Source: Shimia sediminis (GTDB lineage Bacteria; Pseudomonadota; Alphaproteobacteria; Rhodobacterales; Rhodobacteraceae). From it: a DNA stretch of 64,000 bases. A model generated the notes under the pieces. It saw nothing but the letters and a program-made list of their open reading frames with translations. It did not search any database and was not told the DNA's origin. The translations under genes were made by a program, and so were the position numbers. The stretch spans positions 1 to 64,000 of the forward strand of contig NZ_RYZK01000014.1 of assembly GCF_003990645.1 (NCBI RefSeq). Reading direction: 5' to 3'. Of this stretch, positions 8,330-17,543 are shown one piece after another; within the stretch, counting starts at the first letter, position 1; every line of letters begins with the position of its first letter.

Positions 8330-9814
8330 ATGTCCGACCTTATCGATAGCCCCATTGAAGGCGAAAACGCCCCGGAATTCAGCGTTTCCGAGATCTCCGG
8401 CGCCCTGAAACGCACCATCGAAGGTGCCTTTGGCCGCGTGCGTGTACGTGGCGAAGTGGGCCGGGTGATGCTGGCGCGCTCGGGGCACTTGTATTTCGAC
8501 ATCAAGGATGATCGCTCGGTCATTGCGGCGGTCAGCTGGAAGGGACAGGTCAGCCGCCTGTCGATCATGCCCGAGGAAGGCATGGAGGTGATTGTCACCG
8601 GCAAGCTCACCACCTTTGGCTCGCAATCCAAGTATCAGATCAACGTCGATGACGTCGCCGTCGCGGGCGAAGGCGCGCTGATGGCGATGCTGGAAAAACG
8701 CAAGAAACAGCTTGCCTCAGAGGGGCTGTTTGACCCTGAACGCAAAAGGCCGCTGCCCTATCTGCCTGAAATCATTGGGGTTGTGACCTCGCCCTCGGGC
8801 GCGGTGATCCGCGATATCCTGCACCGCCTGCGCGACCGGTTCCCGCGCAAGGTGCTGATCTGGCCGGTGGCCGTGCAGGGCGAACAATGCGCGCCGCAGG
8901 TTGCCAATGCCATCAAGGGTTTCAACGACATGACCCCCGGCGGCGCCATGCCACGCCCCGATTTGCTGATCGTGGCGCGGGGCGGCGGCAGTATCGAAGA
9001 CCTCTGGGGCTTCAACGAAGAAATCGTCGCCCGCGCTGCCGCGGCGTCCGACATCCCGCTGATTTCCGCCGTGGGGCATGAAACCGACACCACGCTGATC
9101 GACTTTGTGTCCGACCAACGTGCCCCGACCCCCACCGCCGCCGCCGAAATGGCCGTGCCCGTCCGCCTCGATCTCCTTGGCTGGACCGAAGAGCAGGGCG
9201 CGCGCCTGACCCGCGCACTGGCAGACGGCCTGTCCCGCCGCGACCAGCGCCTGCGCGACCTGTCGCGTGCACTTCCGCGCGCCGAGGCCTTGCTGCAAAG
9301 CCCGCGTCAACGGCTGGACACCGTCTCGGAAACCCTGCCACGCGCCTTGCGGGCAGGGGTGCAACATCGTCAGGTCCGCCTGAGCGAGGTCAGCGGCTCC
9401 ATGCGCGCCAGCACCCTGCAACGCATGATCGACGGCAGGCGCGAAGCGCTGGGCCGGCGCACCGACCGGTTGCGCCCCGAGGCCTTGCGGCAAGAGAACA
9501 AGCGCCGACAGGACAAGCTGAACGACCTGATCCGCCGCATGACAGAGGCCGGCGACCGCCGTCTCGACACTCAGAAAGAGCGCCTCGCCAACCTTGACCG
9601 CATGCGCGAGACGTTGGGGTATCAGGCAACTCTGAAACGCGGCTATGCGGTGGTGCGCGGTGACGGCGCCGTGGTCACCGGCACCAAACAGGCCAGGGCT
9701 GCAACCGAGATCGAGATCGAGTTTGCGGATGGTCGCTTCACCCCGGGGGGCAAACCCGCCCCGCGCAAAACCACACCCCCCAAAGAGCCTCCAACCCAAG
9801 GCAGCCTGTTTTGA
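8330..9814 (+). CDS. xseA: Exodeoxyribonuclease VII large subunit
   Basis: The 494-aa product has the N-terminal OB-fold (FGRVRVRGEVGRVMLARSGHLYFDIKD), the catalytic domain (VVTSPSGAVIRDILHRLRDRFPR; DLLIVARGGGSIEDLWGFNEE; PLISAVGHETDTTLIDF) and a long Arg-rich coiled-coil C terminus. With XseB it degrades single-stranded DNA in mismatch repair and recombination. The xseB partner is not in the window. A Lys/Pro-rich tail (GGKPAPRKTTPPKEPP) closes the protein. Confidence 0.96.
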   Translation: MSDLIDSPIEGENAPEFSVSEISGALKRTIEGAFGRVRVRGEVGRVMLARSGHLYFDIKDDRSVIAAVSWKGQVSRLSIMPEEGMEVIVTGKLTTFGSQSKYQINVDDVAVAGEGALMAMLEKRKKQLASEGLFDPERKRPLPYLPEIIGVVTSPSGAVIRDILHRLRDRFPRKVLIWPVAVQGEQCAPQVANAIKGFNDMTPGGAMPRPDLLIVARGGGSIEDLWGFNEEIVARAAAASDIPLISAVGHETDTTLIDFVSDQRAPTPTAAAEMAVPVRLDLLGWTEEQGARLTRALADGLSRRDQRLRDLSRALPRAEALLQSPRQRLDTVSETLPRALRAGVQHRQVRLSEVSGSMRASTLQRMIDGRREALGRRTDRLRPEALRQENKRRQDKLNDLIRRMTEAGDRRLDTQKERLANLDRMRETLGYQATLKRGYAVVRGDGAVVTGTKQARAATEIEIEFADGRFTPGGKPAPRKTTPPKEPPTQGSLF

Positions 9815-9820
9815 CATCAG

Positions 9821-9890
9821 GCTTCATCTTGCCAGAAATACTCCGGGGTGAATTGGCCGCCCAGCGGCCAAGAGGGGCAGCGCCCCTAAA
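9821..9890. repeat. Twin-hairpin intergenic element after xseA
   Basis: Two perfect hairpins stand in a row: TTGGCCGC-CCA-GCGGCCAA (9853-9871) and AGGGGC-AGC-GCCCCT (9873-9887). The stretch before them (CTTGCCAGAAATACTCCGGG) resembles a dispersed intergenic sequence I remember from Rhodobacteraceae genomes. It lies between convergent genes and may end transcription on both strands, though T tracts are poor. Confidence 0.5.
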
Positions 9891-9933
9891 GCCTTTTGCG
9901 TTATTACCGTGTCAGGGAAACGGGCAAAACGCT

Positions 9934-10323
9934 TTAGACGCCCACATCAGGCCCGAGGCACAGCATTTCCCCGTCGCCTTCAACCTCGTAAAGCTCTGTT
10001 GCATCAGGGGAATTTTCAAACCGCGCACTTAACCCAAAGCCGCGTTTGAAAAAGCTCCAGCACTGCGGGTCGGGGTTATCTTCGTAGACAAAGCAAATCT
10101 GTCCGGCGTCCTCGTACCACCAGCCATCCTTGCATTTGCCATCCAGAAACGACCAGCGTACGCGGCGATCAGGCAGGTATTCCTCGACCCCATAGCGTTC
10201 GCCCAAACTGCCGTAATACAGCGTCTTACCTTGGGTATAGCTGTCGAACTCTGCGGCGCTCATGGGCGCTTCGCCCAGGGCGGGCTGGGCCATCAGGCCC
10301 AAAAACACAACCAGATGTTTCAT
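9934..10323 (-). CDS. Hypothetical exported protein
   Basis: Starting at the ATG at 10323 the product is 129 aa with a clear signal peptide (MKHLVVFLGLMAQPALGEA). The mature part has Cys/Trp-rich segments (WSFLDGKCKDGWWYEDAGQICFVYEDNPDPQ), likely with disulfides in the periplasm. An upstream open stretch in the same frame antisense to alkB is not coding. It follows the alkB-like gene by 38 bp on the same strand. No family recognised. Confidence 0.7.
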   Translation of the reverse strand: MKHLVVFLGLMAQPALGEAPMSAAEFDSYTQGKTLYYGSLGERYGVEEYLPDRRVRWSFLDGKCKDGWWYEDAGQICFVYEDNPDPQCWSFFKRGFGLSARFENSPDATELYEVEGDGEMLCLGPDVGV

Positions 10324-10361
10324 GAGCCCATGCTGCCCAAAGAACGGCTCTTGATCCAGCC

Positions 10362-11396
10362 CTATTCTGCCCCTGCGCGCAAAGCCGCCACCCGGGGGTC
10401 CATCACCCGGCGCCACATTCTTGGCCAAAGGGCGAGAACAGCCATCACAGGCAGCGAGTACGGCAGCACCGGCATGGTCGCCGGATCGAGGTCCAGCGCC
10501 GGATAGGTGCGCAAGGGGTGCATGTGGTGGTCCGAATGGCGCGGGGCATTCAGCATCAGGGCGCTGGAATAGAAATGCCTGGCGTTCCAGCTGTGTTCCG
10601 GCCCCACGGGCTCTAGCCGCCCATCCGCCCCGCGTTTTCTGGACAGCCCATAGTGCTGCACATAGTCGGACAGCAGCAGCTGCACCTGCGCGTAGCTGGT
10701 CACAAGCAGCAGCGCGACAACGCCGCCTGCACCAAACATCAACGCCGCAAGAGACACGGTGACAATGCCGCCCCCTACATAGTGCAGGTAAGGATGCGAC
10801 CAAAAGGACAGGGTTTTGCCACGGCGCGCGCGCAACGCGTTTTCCGCCCGCAACCCTTTGACAAAGGACCCAGCCCAGGCCCGCGGCCAGAACCGGTAAA
10901 AGCTTTGCCGCGCGGCAGGGCTGTTGGGGTCCATGGCGCTGGCCGCCCAGACATGATGCACACGCGTGTGGGCCGAGGCATGATGGCCAAACAACAGCGA
11001 GATATAGACAGCCTTGCCCAGCCGCCGGGGCCATCGGGCCTGTTTGTGGATCAACTCGTGGGCGTTGGCATTGCTGACCTGGCCAAAGAACAGTCCAAAA
11101 GCAATCAAACAGGCAAGCTGCTCGGCCAGGGAAAAGCCTGTGGCACCTCCGATTGCGGCAACCGCCAGCCCCAGCAGTACAAAGTGCACGCCGCCCAGAA
11201 ACAGCGCCAGCTCTTCGCCTGCCGGAAACTCTCCGTCCGCGCGCTTGCGCGACGCGGCCCCGGCCACAAGGCGATCCAGGATGTAGACGAAACAGGTCAT
11301 GTAGACCACGGCGAGCAGGCACCAAAGCCCCCCCGCCATTGCGGCAAGCGCAAGCAGGAGCACGGGCGTAACGGTCGCAATGGTGAACCAGATCAT
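10362..11396 (-). CDS. alkB: AlkB-type membrane di-iron alkane 1-monooxygenase
   Basis: Counting from the chosen ATG at 11396 (344 aa), the His boxes of integral-membrane hydroxylases are HELIHK (113-118), HHASAHTRVHH (138-148), and HSDHHMHP (287-294), plus DYVQHYGL (244-251), which marks AlkB. Hydrophobic helices surround them. The enzyme puts a terminal hydroxyl on alkanes with rubredoxin electrons; no rubredoxin gene is adjacent. An upstream ATG (11477) would add 27 residues; GGAAAG upstream of 11396 favours the shorter form. Substrate is not shown by the sequence. Confidence 0.85.
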   Translation of the reverse strand: MIWFTIATVTPVLLLALAAMAGGLWCLLAVVYMTCFVYILDRLVAGAASRKRADGEFPAGEELALFLGGVHFVLLGLAVAAIGGATGFSLAEQLACLIAFGLFFGQVSNANAHELIHKQARWPRRLGKAVYISLLFGHHASAHTRVHHVWAASAMDPNSPAARQSFYRFWPRAWAGSFVKGLRAENALRARRGKTLSFWSHPYLHYVGGGIVTVSLAALMFGAGGVVALLLVTSYAQVQLLLSDYVQHYGLSRKRGADGRLEPVGPEHSWNARHFYSSALMLNAPRHSDHHMHPLRTYPALDLDPATMPVLPYSLPVMAVLALWPRMWRRVMDPRVAALRAGAE

Positions 11397-11579
11397 GGGG
11401 CGAACTTTCCGACACAGAGGTGCCCGCCGATAGTACCTCATGTGGCGCAATTGAAAACCTTGTCCCCTCTTTACCATGCAATCTCAACGCATATGGGCGG
11501 GCGGGTGTCGTTTTTGGCTCGCTCTTTTGCCGTGACCGACGCTAGGTTGTCGCCAACTTTCAGGAAACGGGGAACCGAC

Positions 11580-13268
11580 ATGGCACTGGACGAGTCCAAA
11601 AAAGGCATTTGGAAATCCGGCAAAGGCAAAGGGCGCAAGACGCCCAAAGGGCGGCAGCTGGACGATACAGCCCACGCCGACGTGCTTGCCCTGTTGGGAG
11701 AGCGTCCCCGCAATCGTGACCTTTTGATCGAGTTTCTGCACTTGATTCAGGATGCCTATGGGCATCTGTCGGCCGCCCATATTCGCGCTCTGGCTGAGGA
11801 AATGCGTACAGGACAGGCCGAGATCTATGAGGTCGCCAGCTTCTACGCGCATTTCGACGTTGTGAAAGAGGGTGAAACCCCGCCGCCTGCACTGACCATC
11901 CGGGTGTGTGATTCCCTGTCCTGCGAGTTGGCAGGTGCCGAACAGCTGCAAAAGGCGCTGGAAGACGGGCTGGACCCGGCCGAGGTGCGCGTTGTGCGTG
12001 CACCCTGCATGGGACGTTGCGACACGGCGCCGGTGCTGGAGCTGGGCCATAACCACATCGATCACGCGACGCCCGAAAAGGTGACCGCCGCGATTGCGGC
12101 GGGGGATACTCACGCCCATGTGCCCGCGTATGAAGACTACGCAGCTTACGCGGCCAAGGGTGGCTATGCCGAATTGCAAGCGCTGCGCGATGGCGGCGAT
12201 TGGGAGGCCGTTCAGGCGCAGGTGAAAGAGGCCGGCTTGCGCGGTCTTGGTGGTGCGGGGTTCCCCTCGGGCACCAAGTGGGGCTTTGTGCGCGCCAACG
12301 CAGGCCCGCGTTACATTGCTGTCAATGGGGATGAGGGCGAGCCGGGCACGTTTAAGGACCGCTACTATCTCGAGCGCACGCCGCATATCTTCCTCGAAGG
12401 TATGCTGATCGCCGCCTGGGCGGTCGAGGCGGACAAGGCCTTTATCTACATGCGCGACGAATACCCTGCGGTGCTGGAAATCCTGCGTCGTGAGATTGCG
12501 GCACTGGAAGCAGCTGGCGTTGTCGCGCCGGGCTATATCGACCTGCGCCGTGGGGCCGGGGCTTATATCTGCGGCGAAGAAAGCGCGATGATCGAATCGA
12601 TCGAAGGCAAACGCGGCGAGCCGCGCCACCGCCCCCCCTTTGTGGCGCAGGTGGGTATCTTTGGTCAGCCGACCTTGGTGCATAATGTTGAGACGCTCTA
12701 TTGGATCGCACGTATCTGCCGGGAAGGGCCGGAGGTTCTGAATTCGGTTGAAAAGAACGGGCGCAAGGGCCTGCGGTCGTTCTCGGTTTCGGGGCGTGTG
12801 AAAACCCCCGGCGTACATCTGCTGCCCGCGGGATCGACCATCATGGATGTGATTGAAGCGGCGGGCGGGATGCTGGACGGGCAGTCGTTCAAAGCTTATC
12901 AGCCCGGCGGCCCGTCGTCGGGGCTGTTGCCTGCCAGCATGAATGACATTCCGCTGGATTTCGACATGTTGCAGCCGCATGGCACCTTTATCGGCTCTGC
13001 CGCCGTTGTGGTGCTGTCCGATCAGGACAGCGCTCGGGATGCGGCGCTGAACATGCTGCGCTTCTTTGAAGACGAAAGCTGCGGGCAATGTACGCCGTGT
13101 CGGGTGGGCTGTGAAAAAGCTGTGAAGCTGATGCAGGCTGACACCTGGGACAAGGATCTCTTGGAAGAGCTGAGCCAGACCATGGTGGATGCCTCGATCT
13201 GCGGTCTGGGTCAGGCTGCACCAAACCCGATCCGGCTGACCATCAAGCACTTTGCGGACGAGATTTAA
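11580..13268 (+). CDS. Fused NuoE-NuoF-type NADH-oxidising subunit (FdsG-FdsB-like)
   Basis: A 562-aa fusion. Residues 35-170 are a NuoE/FdsG thioredoxin-like domain with 2Fe-2S ligands Cys110, Cys115, Cys143 and Cys147. Residues 200-562 are NuoF/FdsB: FMN/NADH glycine loop RGLGGAGFPSGTKWGF (221-236), GAYICGEESAMIESIEG, and 4Fe-4S ligands Cys501, Cys504, Cys507 and Cys541. Such proteins form the diaphorase module of NAD-linked formate dehydrogenases and hydrogenases. The catalytic alpha subunit is not next to it: a YhhN gene follows and alkB diverges from it. The ATG at 11580 is preceded by AGGAAAC. Confidence 0.82.
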   Translation: MALDESKKGIWKSGKGKGRKTPKGRQLDDTAHADVLALLGERPRNRDLLIEFLHLIQDAYGHLSAAHIRALAEEMRTGQAEIYEVASFYAHFDVVKEGETPPPALTIRVCDSLSCELAGAEQLQKALEDGLDPAEVRVVRAPCMGRCDTAPVLELGHNHIDHATPEKVTAAIAAGDTHAHVPAYEDYAAYAAKGGYAELQALRDGGDWEAVQAQVKEAGLRGLGGAGFPSGTKWGFVRANAGPRYIAVNGDEGEPGTFKDRYYLERTPHIFLEGMLIAAWAVEADKAFIYMRDEYPAVLEILRREIAALEAAGVVAPGYIDLRRGAGAYICGEESAMIESIEGKRGEPRHRPPFVAQVGIFGQPTLVHNVETLYWIARICREGPEVLNSVEKNGRKGLRSFSVSGRVKTPGVHLLPAGSTIMDVIEAAGGMLDGQSFKAYQPGGPSSGLLPASMNDIPLDFDMLQPHGTFIGSAAVVVLSDQDSARDAALNMLRFFEDESCGQCTPCRVGCEKAVKLMQADTWDKDLLEELSQTMVDASICGLGQAAPNPIRLTIKHFADEI

Positions 13269-13353
13269 CACAGCGCGAGAATTTCCGTTGGGGCAGGGGC
13301 GACAAGGCGCGCGGCTTGTGGCTTAATGCCGTCAGGCCATTGCGAGTAAGCTG

Positions 13354-14034
13354 ATGACTGTCCTTGAAGAAATTGCGCTGCGCCAGTCTTTTCGATTTGC
13401 CCTGTTGCTGGTCGGGTTGGCGGCTGCGGTAATTTACGCATTGATCTACTGTTATCGCGGCCCTTCGGTGGCCAAGACGCTCGTGAAATCCGTACCATTG
13501 CTGAGCTTTGCCCTGGCGGGTTTACTGACCTTTGCGCACCCTCTGGTCGTCGGGGCCCTGATCCTGTCTGCCATCGGTGACATTGCGCTGTCACGGGATG
13601 GGGAACGGTCCTTTCTGGCAGGGCTGATCAGCTTTGCCCTGGCTCATGTTCTCTATGTCATTCACTTCTGGGGGCTGGCTGGGGGGCTTCACATATCTTT
13701 GGGTCTGTTGCTGGTGATGATCTTTGCCGCCTCGACCGAAGTGTGGCTGACCCCGCACACGGGCACAATGCGCTGGCCCGTGCGGGTCTATGTGATCCTG
13801 ATTTCCCTGATGGGCATGACGGCTCTTGGCCTTTCGGGCATGCAACTTGCCATGGTGGGGGCCTTTGCCTTTTTGGCCTCGGATACGATCCTGTCGATCC
13901 AGTTGTTCCGCATGTCCGAAAGCTCGCGCTGGCAGGTTCCGGCGTCGGTTGCGCTATGGATGCTTTACGTTGGCGGGCAATTTGCGATCCTGGCCGGAGC
14001 CGGTTGGTCAACACCGCTCTTCCATTTCCCCTGA
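13354..14034 (+). CDS. YhhN/TMEM86-family membrane protein (lysoplasmalogenase-like)
   Basis: A 226-aa protein made of about seven or eight hydrophobic helices. Motifs typical of YhhN are SALGDIAL-like (here SAIGDIALS, about 72-80) with conserved acidic residue, and AFLASDTILSIQLF near 170. Some members hydrolyse the vinyl-ether bond of lysoplasmalogens; in bacteria the substrate is unclear. It stands between the NuoEF-type gene and ftsY on the same strand. Confidence 0.72.
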   Translation: MTVLEEIALRQSFRFALLLVGLAAAVIYALIYCYRGPSVAKTLVKSVPLLSFALAGLLTFAHPLVVGALILSAIGDIALSRDGERSFLAGLISFALAHVLYVIHFWGLAGGLHISLGLLLVMIFAASTEVWLTPHTGTMRWPVRVYVILISLMGMTALGLSGMQLAMVGAFAFLASDTILSIQLFRMSESSRWQVPASVALWMLYVGGQFAILAGAGWSTPLFHFP

Positions 14035-14074
14035 ACGCGGATTACTTGGGGGAAGATGATTTCCGGAGGCCCTC

Positions 14075-15241
14075 ATGGCGTTTTTTTCCAAACTCAAGGA
14101 CAGGCTGTTCAAATCTTCTTCGAAGCTCGAAGAGGGGCTGGACGCCATTGTCGAGGAAGGGGGCGAAGAAGTTGCCGCCGAGGAAACTGCCGCTGAGGTC
14201 GCGCCAGAACCCGCTCCGGAGCCTGTGGCAGAGCCAGAGCTTGCACCCGAGCCGGAGCCCGCACCCGCCCCAGAGCCAGCGCCGACACCCGATCCGGTCC
14301 CCGCACCCAAACCTGAACCCGCGCCTGCACCTGCACCGCAACCGGCCTCCAAACCGGGATTGCTGGCACGGTTGACAGGGCGCGCGGCTGGCAAGCCTGT
14401 GGTCAAGCGTGTGTTGGACGACGACATGCTGGAGCAGTTGGAAGAGCTGCTGATTACCTCGGACATGGGGGTCGACACCGCGATGCGCGTGACGGCGAAC
14501 ATTGCCGAGGGACGCTTTGGCAAACGCCTGTCGACCGAAGAGATCAAACAGCTTCTGGCAAATGAGATCGCCCGGATCATGGAGCCGGTGGCCAAGCCTC
14601 TGCCGCTTTATCCTACAACGCCGCAGGTGGTGCTGGTTGTTGGGGTGAACGGCTCGGGCAAGACGACGACGATTGGCAAGCTGGCCAGCCAGTTTCGCGC
14701 AGCGGGCAAGAAGGTGGTGATTGCTGCCGGGGATACGTTCCGCGCCGCTGCTGTTGAGCAGTTGCAGGTCTGGGGCGAGCGCGCGGGCGTGCCCGTGCTG
14801 ACAGCGCCCGAAGGTTCGGACCCGGCGAGCCTCGCCTTTGACGCCATGACAAAGGCTCAGGAAGAGGGCGCGGACCTCTTGATGATCGACACGGCCGGGC
14901 GTTTGCAGAATCGCGCGGACCTGATGGAGGAACTTGCCAAGATCGTGCGGGTGATCCGCAAAAAGGATGAGAACGCGCCGCATAACACGCTGTTGGTGCT
15001 GGATGCGACCACGGGGCAAAATGCGCTGAACCAGGTTGAGACCTTCCAGAAGTTGTCGGATGTTTCGGGGTTGGTGATGACCAAGCTGGATGGCACAGCC
15101 AAGGGCGGGGTTCTGGTCGCATTGGCGGACAAATTCGGCCTGCCGATCCACGCCATTGGTGTCGGCGAAAAGATCGACGATCTGGCGCCGTTTGATCCCG
15201 AAGAATTTGCCGCCGCCCTGACGGGGCTGCATGTCGAATAA
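14075..15241 (+). CDS. ftsY: Signal recognition particle receptor FtsY
   Basis: The GTPase receptor for SRP at the inner membrane. Residues 1-30 are a basic amphipathic start with [15 protein letters not shown]; 30-105 is an acidic Pro/Glu/Ala repeat linker ([11 protein letters not shown] and similar). The NG domain follows: G1 [35 protein letters not shown], and [10 protein letters not shown]. Length 388 is normal for alphaproteobacteria. A ribosome-binding site (GGAGG) precedes the ATG by six bases. An EamA gene follows 30 bp later. Confidence 0.97.
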   Translation: MAFFSKLKDRLFKSSSKLEEGLDAIVEEGGEEVAAEETAAEVAPEPAPEPVAEPELAPEPEPAPAPEPAPTPDPVPAPKPEPAPAPAPQPASKPGLLARLTGRAAGKPVVKRVLDDDMLEQLEELLITSDMGVDTAMRVTANIAEGRFGKRLSTEEIKQLLANEIARIMEPVAKPLPLYPTTPQVVLVVGVNGSGKTTTIGKLASQFRAAGKKVVIAAGDTFRAAAVEQLQVWGERAGVPVLTAPEGSDPASLAFDAMTKAQEEGADLLMIDTAGRLQNRADLMEELAKIVRVIRKKDENAPHNTLLVLDATTGQNALNQVETFQKLSDVSGLVMTKLDGTAKGGVLVALADKFGLPIHAIGVGEKIDDLAPFDPEEFAAALTGLHVE

Positions 15242-15271
15242 CCGGGCACTGCGCACCGTTTGGTGTGACGG

Positions 15272-16174
15272 GTGAGCAGCTGGATCACCACGCTCGAAGG
15301 CACGCCAAGTGGCGAACAGGTTGCCCTGATCCTTGCCCTGATCGCGGCGTTTCTGCATGCGGTGTTCGGCGCGCTGCAAAAGGGGCGGCATGATCCGTGG
15401 CTGTCTCGGGGCGCGATCGACTTTGCGCTGGTAGTGATCTCTGCCCCGGTGGCGCTGTTTCTGGTCCCCTGGCCTGAGGGTCACGTCTGGCTGATCCTGC
15501 TGGGGGCGATGGTCATCCACTTTGTCTACAAACTGGGGCAGGCGCTGGCCTATGTGCGGGGCGCCTATACGGTGGTCTACCCGGTTGTGCGGGGCACCGG
15601 CCCCCTGTTCACGGTGTTCGGGGCCTGGATCATCTTTGGCGAAAGCTTTGCGCCGTTGCAGTGGGTGGGCGTGGCCGTCCTGGTGAGCGGCATTTTTGGC
15701 TTGGCGGCTTATAACCTCATTCACATCGAAACGGGGCGCGACACGCTGGTCCCGGCCTTGTGGCTTGCGGTTGGAACCGGCGCGCTTGTGGCCGTCTACA
15801 CGACCTATGACGCCTATGGCATTCGCGCGACGCCTGATCCCTTTACCTTTCTGATGTGGTTCTTTTTCCTAAGCTCGCTGGACTTTCCGATCATCGCGGC
15901 GCTGCGCTGGAAAAACATGGCCTATCGCCCGCCCCTAAGGCCGCTGTTTGTGCGGGGCCTTGCGGGGGCTTTTGTGGCCTGGGGCAGTTTCGGGTCCGTG
16001 ATGCTGGCAACGCGGCTGGGTAAGGTCGGGGAGGCGGCTGTGATGCGTGAAACCTCTCCGGTGTTTGCCGCACTCATCGGGGTGCTGGTGCTGCGCGAAA
16101 CCGTGGGGCCAAGGCGTATCATTTTGATGACACTCATCGCTGCCGGAGCCGTGCTGGTTGAATTGGGCGGGTGA
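15272..16174 (+). CDS. EamA/DMT-family transporter
   Basis: The 300-aa product starts at a GTG and has ten hydrophobic helices arranged as two EamA repeats (first about 20-140, second about 160-295, with YPVVRGTGPLFTVFGAWIIFGE and MRETSPVFAALIGVLVLRETVG as the two helix-4/5 motifs). DMT transporters export small metabolites or amino acids; the substrate cannot be told. It lies between ftsY and the YciB gene on one strand. Confidence 0.82.
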   Translation: MSSWITTLEGTPSGEQVALILALIAAFLHAVFGALQKGRHDPWLSRGAIDFALVVISAPVALFLVPWPEGHVWLILLGAMVIHFVYKLGQALAYVRGAYTVVYPVVRGTGPLFTVFGAWIIFGESFAPLQWVGVAVLVSGIFGLAAYNLIHIETGRDTLVPALWLAVGTGALVAVYTTYDAYGIRATPDPFTFLMWFFFLSSLDFPIIAALRWKNMAYRPPLRPLFVRGLAGAFVAWGSFGSVMLATRLGKVGEAAVMRETSPVFAALIGVLVLRETVGPRRIILMTLIAAGAVLVELGG

Positions 16175-16210
16175 TTGCGGCACAGAGGGCCAAATGCAAG
16201 CAGGTAGGCC

Positions 16211-16816
16211 ATGGCTGAGAAGAAAAAAATCAACGGAATGATCAAGACGGTTCTCGAGCTGGGACCGACGATCGCGTTTTTCGTGATTTACCTGCGGATC
16301 AAGGATGACATGTTTGTCTTTGGCGGCACCGAGTACAGCGGTTTCATCGTGTCTGCCGTGGTGTTCATTCCGATCCTGTTGGTGGCCATGGCGATCCTGT
16401 GGCATCTGACCGGGCACCTTAGCCGCATGCAGGTCTTTACCGCCTTCATGGTGATCTTTTTCGGCGGGCTGACGGCGTGGTTCAACGACGAACGGTTCTT
16501 CAAGATGAAGACCAGCATCGTCTACGGAGTGTTCTCCGGTCTCTTGGGTATCGGCCTGTTGCAGGGCAAATCCTATCTTGCCTATGTCATGGGGGAATTG
16601 ATCCCGATGACCGAAGAAGGCTGGATGATCCTGACGCGCCGCCTGTTTGTGCTGTTCCTGCTGTTGGCAGCTGCCAATGAATTTGTCTGGCGCACCATGT
16701 CGGAAGAGGCCTGGGTCAAGATCGAAACCTTTGGGTTCCCGGCTGTCCTGTTTGTCTATCTGATGCTGCAAAGCGGGTTGTTTCAGAAATATGCCCTGGA
16801 AGAGGAAGAAGGCTAA
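16211..16816 (+). CDS. yciB: Inner-membrane septation protein A (YciB/IspZ)
   Basis: A 201-aa membrane protein with five helices and the family features LELGPTIAFFVIYL near the start, GGLTAWFNDERFFKMKTSIVYGVFSGLL in the middle, and RRLFVLFLLLAAANEFVWRTMSEEAWVKIETFG near the end. It acts in the cell envelope and division in some bacteria. The ATG at 16211 follows the EamA gene by 36 bp and the cluster ftsY-eamA-yciB is probably one transcript. Confidence 0.9.
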   Translation: MAEKKKINGMIKTVLELGPTIAFFVIYLRIKDDMFVFGGTEYSGFIVSAVVFIPILLVAMAILWHLTGHLSRMQVFTAFMVIFFGGLTAWFNDERFFKMKTSIVYGVFSGLLGIGLLQGKSYLAYVMGELIPMTEEGWMILTRRLFVLFLLLAAANEFVWRTMSEEAWVKIETFGFPAVLFVYLMLQSGLFQKYALEEEEG

Positions 16817-16828
16817 AGCCCCTCATTC

Positions 16829-17521
16829 CTAGCGTTTGAACAGCACGTCGTGCGACCCCTTTTCCTTGCGGAAATCACCGCGTTTCTCGGCGAATAACGC
16901 GCGGCCCCGTTGTACGGCGGGGCGGTCACCCATCCTGTCGAGCCAGCGCGCGAGGTTGGGTTTGTCGTCCAGCGTTTGTTGCTGACCTTCCCAGAGCGAC
17001 GCCCAGCCCCAGATCGACATGTCGGCGATGGAGTAAAAGTCCCCGGCCACAAATTCGTTGTCGGCCAGCTGCCGGTCGAGCACGCCGTAAATACGTGCGA
17101 CCTCGTTCCGGTAGCGGTCTTTGGCATAGGGCAGGTCGTTGGGCGGATCCATGGCGGGGGCATATTTGAGGAAATGATGCGCCTGACCGGCCATGGGGCC
17201 CAGCCCGCCCATCTGCCACATCAGCCATTGTTCCACGGCGACACGCTCGCGTTCGTTCGTGCCGTAGAACTGGCCGGTCTTGCGGGCGAGGTATTGCAGA
17301 ATGGCGCCGCTTTCAAAGATCGAGATCGGCGCGCCCTCGGGGCCGTCGGGATCGACGATGGCGGGCATCCGGTTGTTGGGCGCGATCCTGAGGAAGTCGG
17401 GGTCAAACTGATCCCCGGCGCCGATGTTGATGAGGTGGGTGGTATAGGGCAGGTCCATCTCTTCCAGGGCGATGGAGATTTTCCAACCGTTTGGGGTGGG
17501 CCAGAAATAGAGATCGATCAT
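16829..17521 (-). CDS. Glutathione S-transferase, YfcG/nu-class type
   Basis: With the ATG at 17521 the protein is 230 aa. The start MIDLYFWPTPNGWKISIALEEM has the TPNG motif of the YfcG class; RMPAIVDPDGP and IFESGAILQYLARK form the glutathione-binding thioredoxin fold, and residues 85-225 the helical domain with YSIADMSIWGW. Members reduce disulfides with glutathione. It converges on yciB with a 12-bp gap and no terminator that I can see. Confidence 0.88.
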   Translation of the reverse strand: MIDLYFWPTPNGWKISIALEEMDLPYTTHLINIGAGDQFDPDFLRIAPNNRMPAIVDPDGPEGAPISIFESGAILQYLARKTGQFYGTNERERVAVEQWLMWQMGGLGPMAGQAHHFLKYAPAMDPPNDLPYAKDRYRNEVARIYGVLDRQLADNEFVAGDFYSIADMSIWGWASLWEGQQQTLDDKPNLARWLDRMGDRPAVQRGRALFAEKRGDFRKEKGSHDVLFKR

Positions 17522-17543
17522 ATGCGCGTCCTTTTGAGTGCGC

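Noticed and set aside
11484-13271. Long minus-strand open frame (595 codons) opposite the NuoEF-type gene
   Set aside because: It is the antisense shadow of a GC-rich gene; the plus strand has all Fe-S and FMN motifs, the minus frame has none.
14042-15724. Long minus-strand open frame (560 codons) opposite ftsY and the EamA gene
   Set aside because: It is Arg/His/Gln-rich without motif and crosses two certain plus-strand genes.
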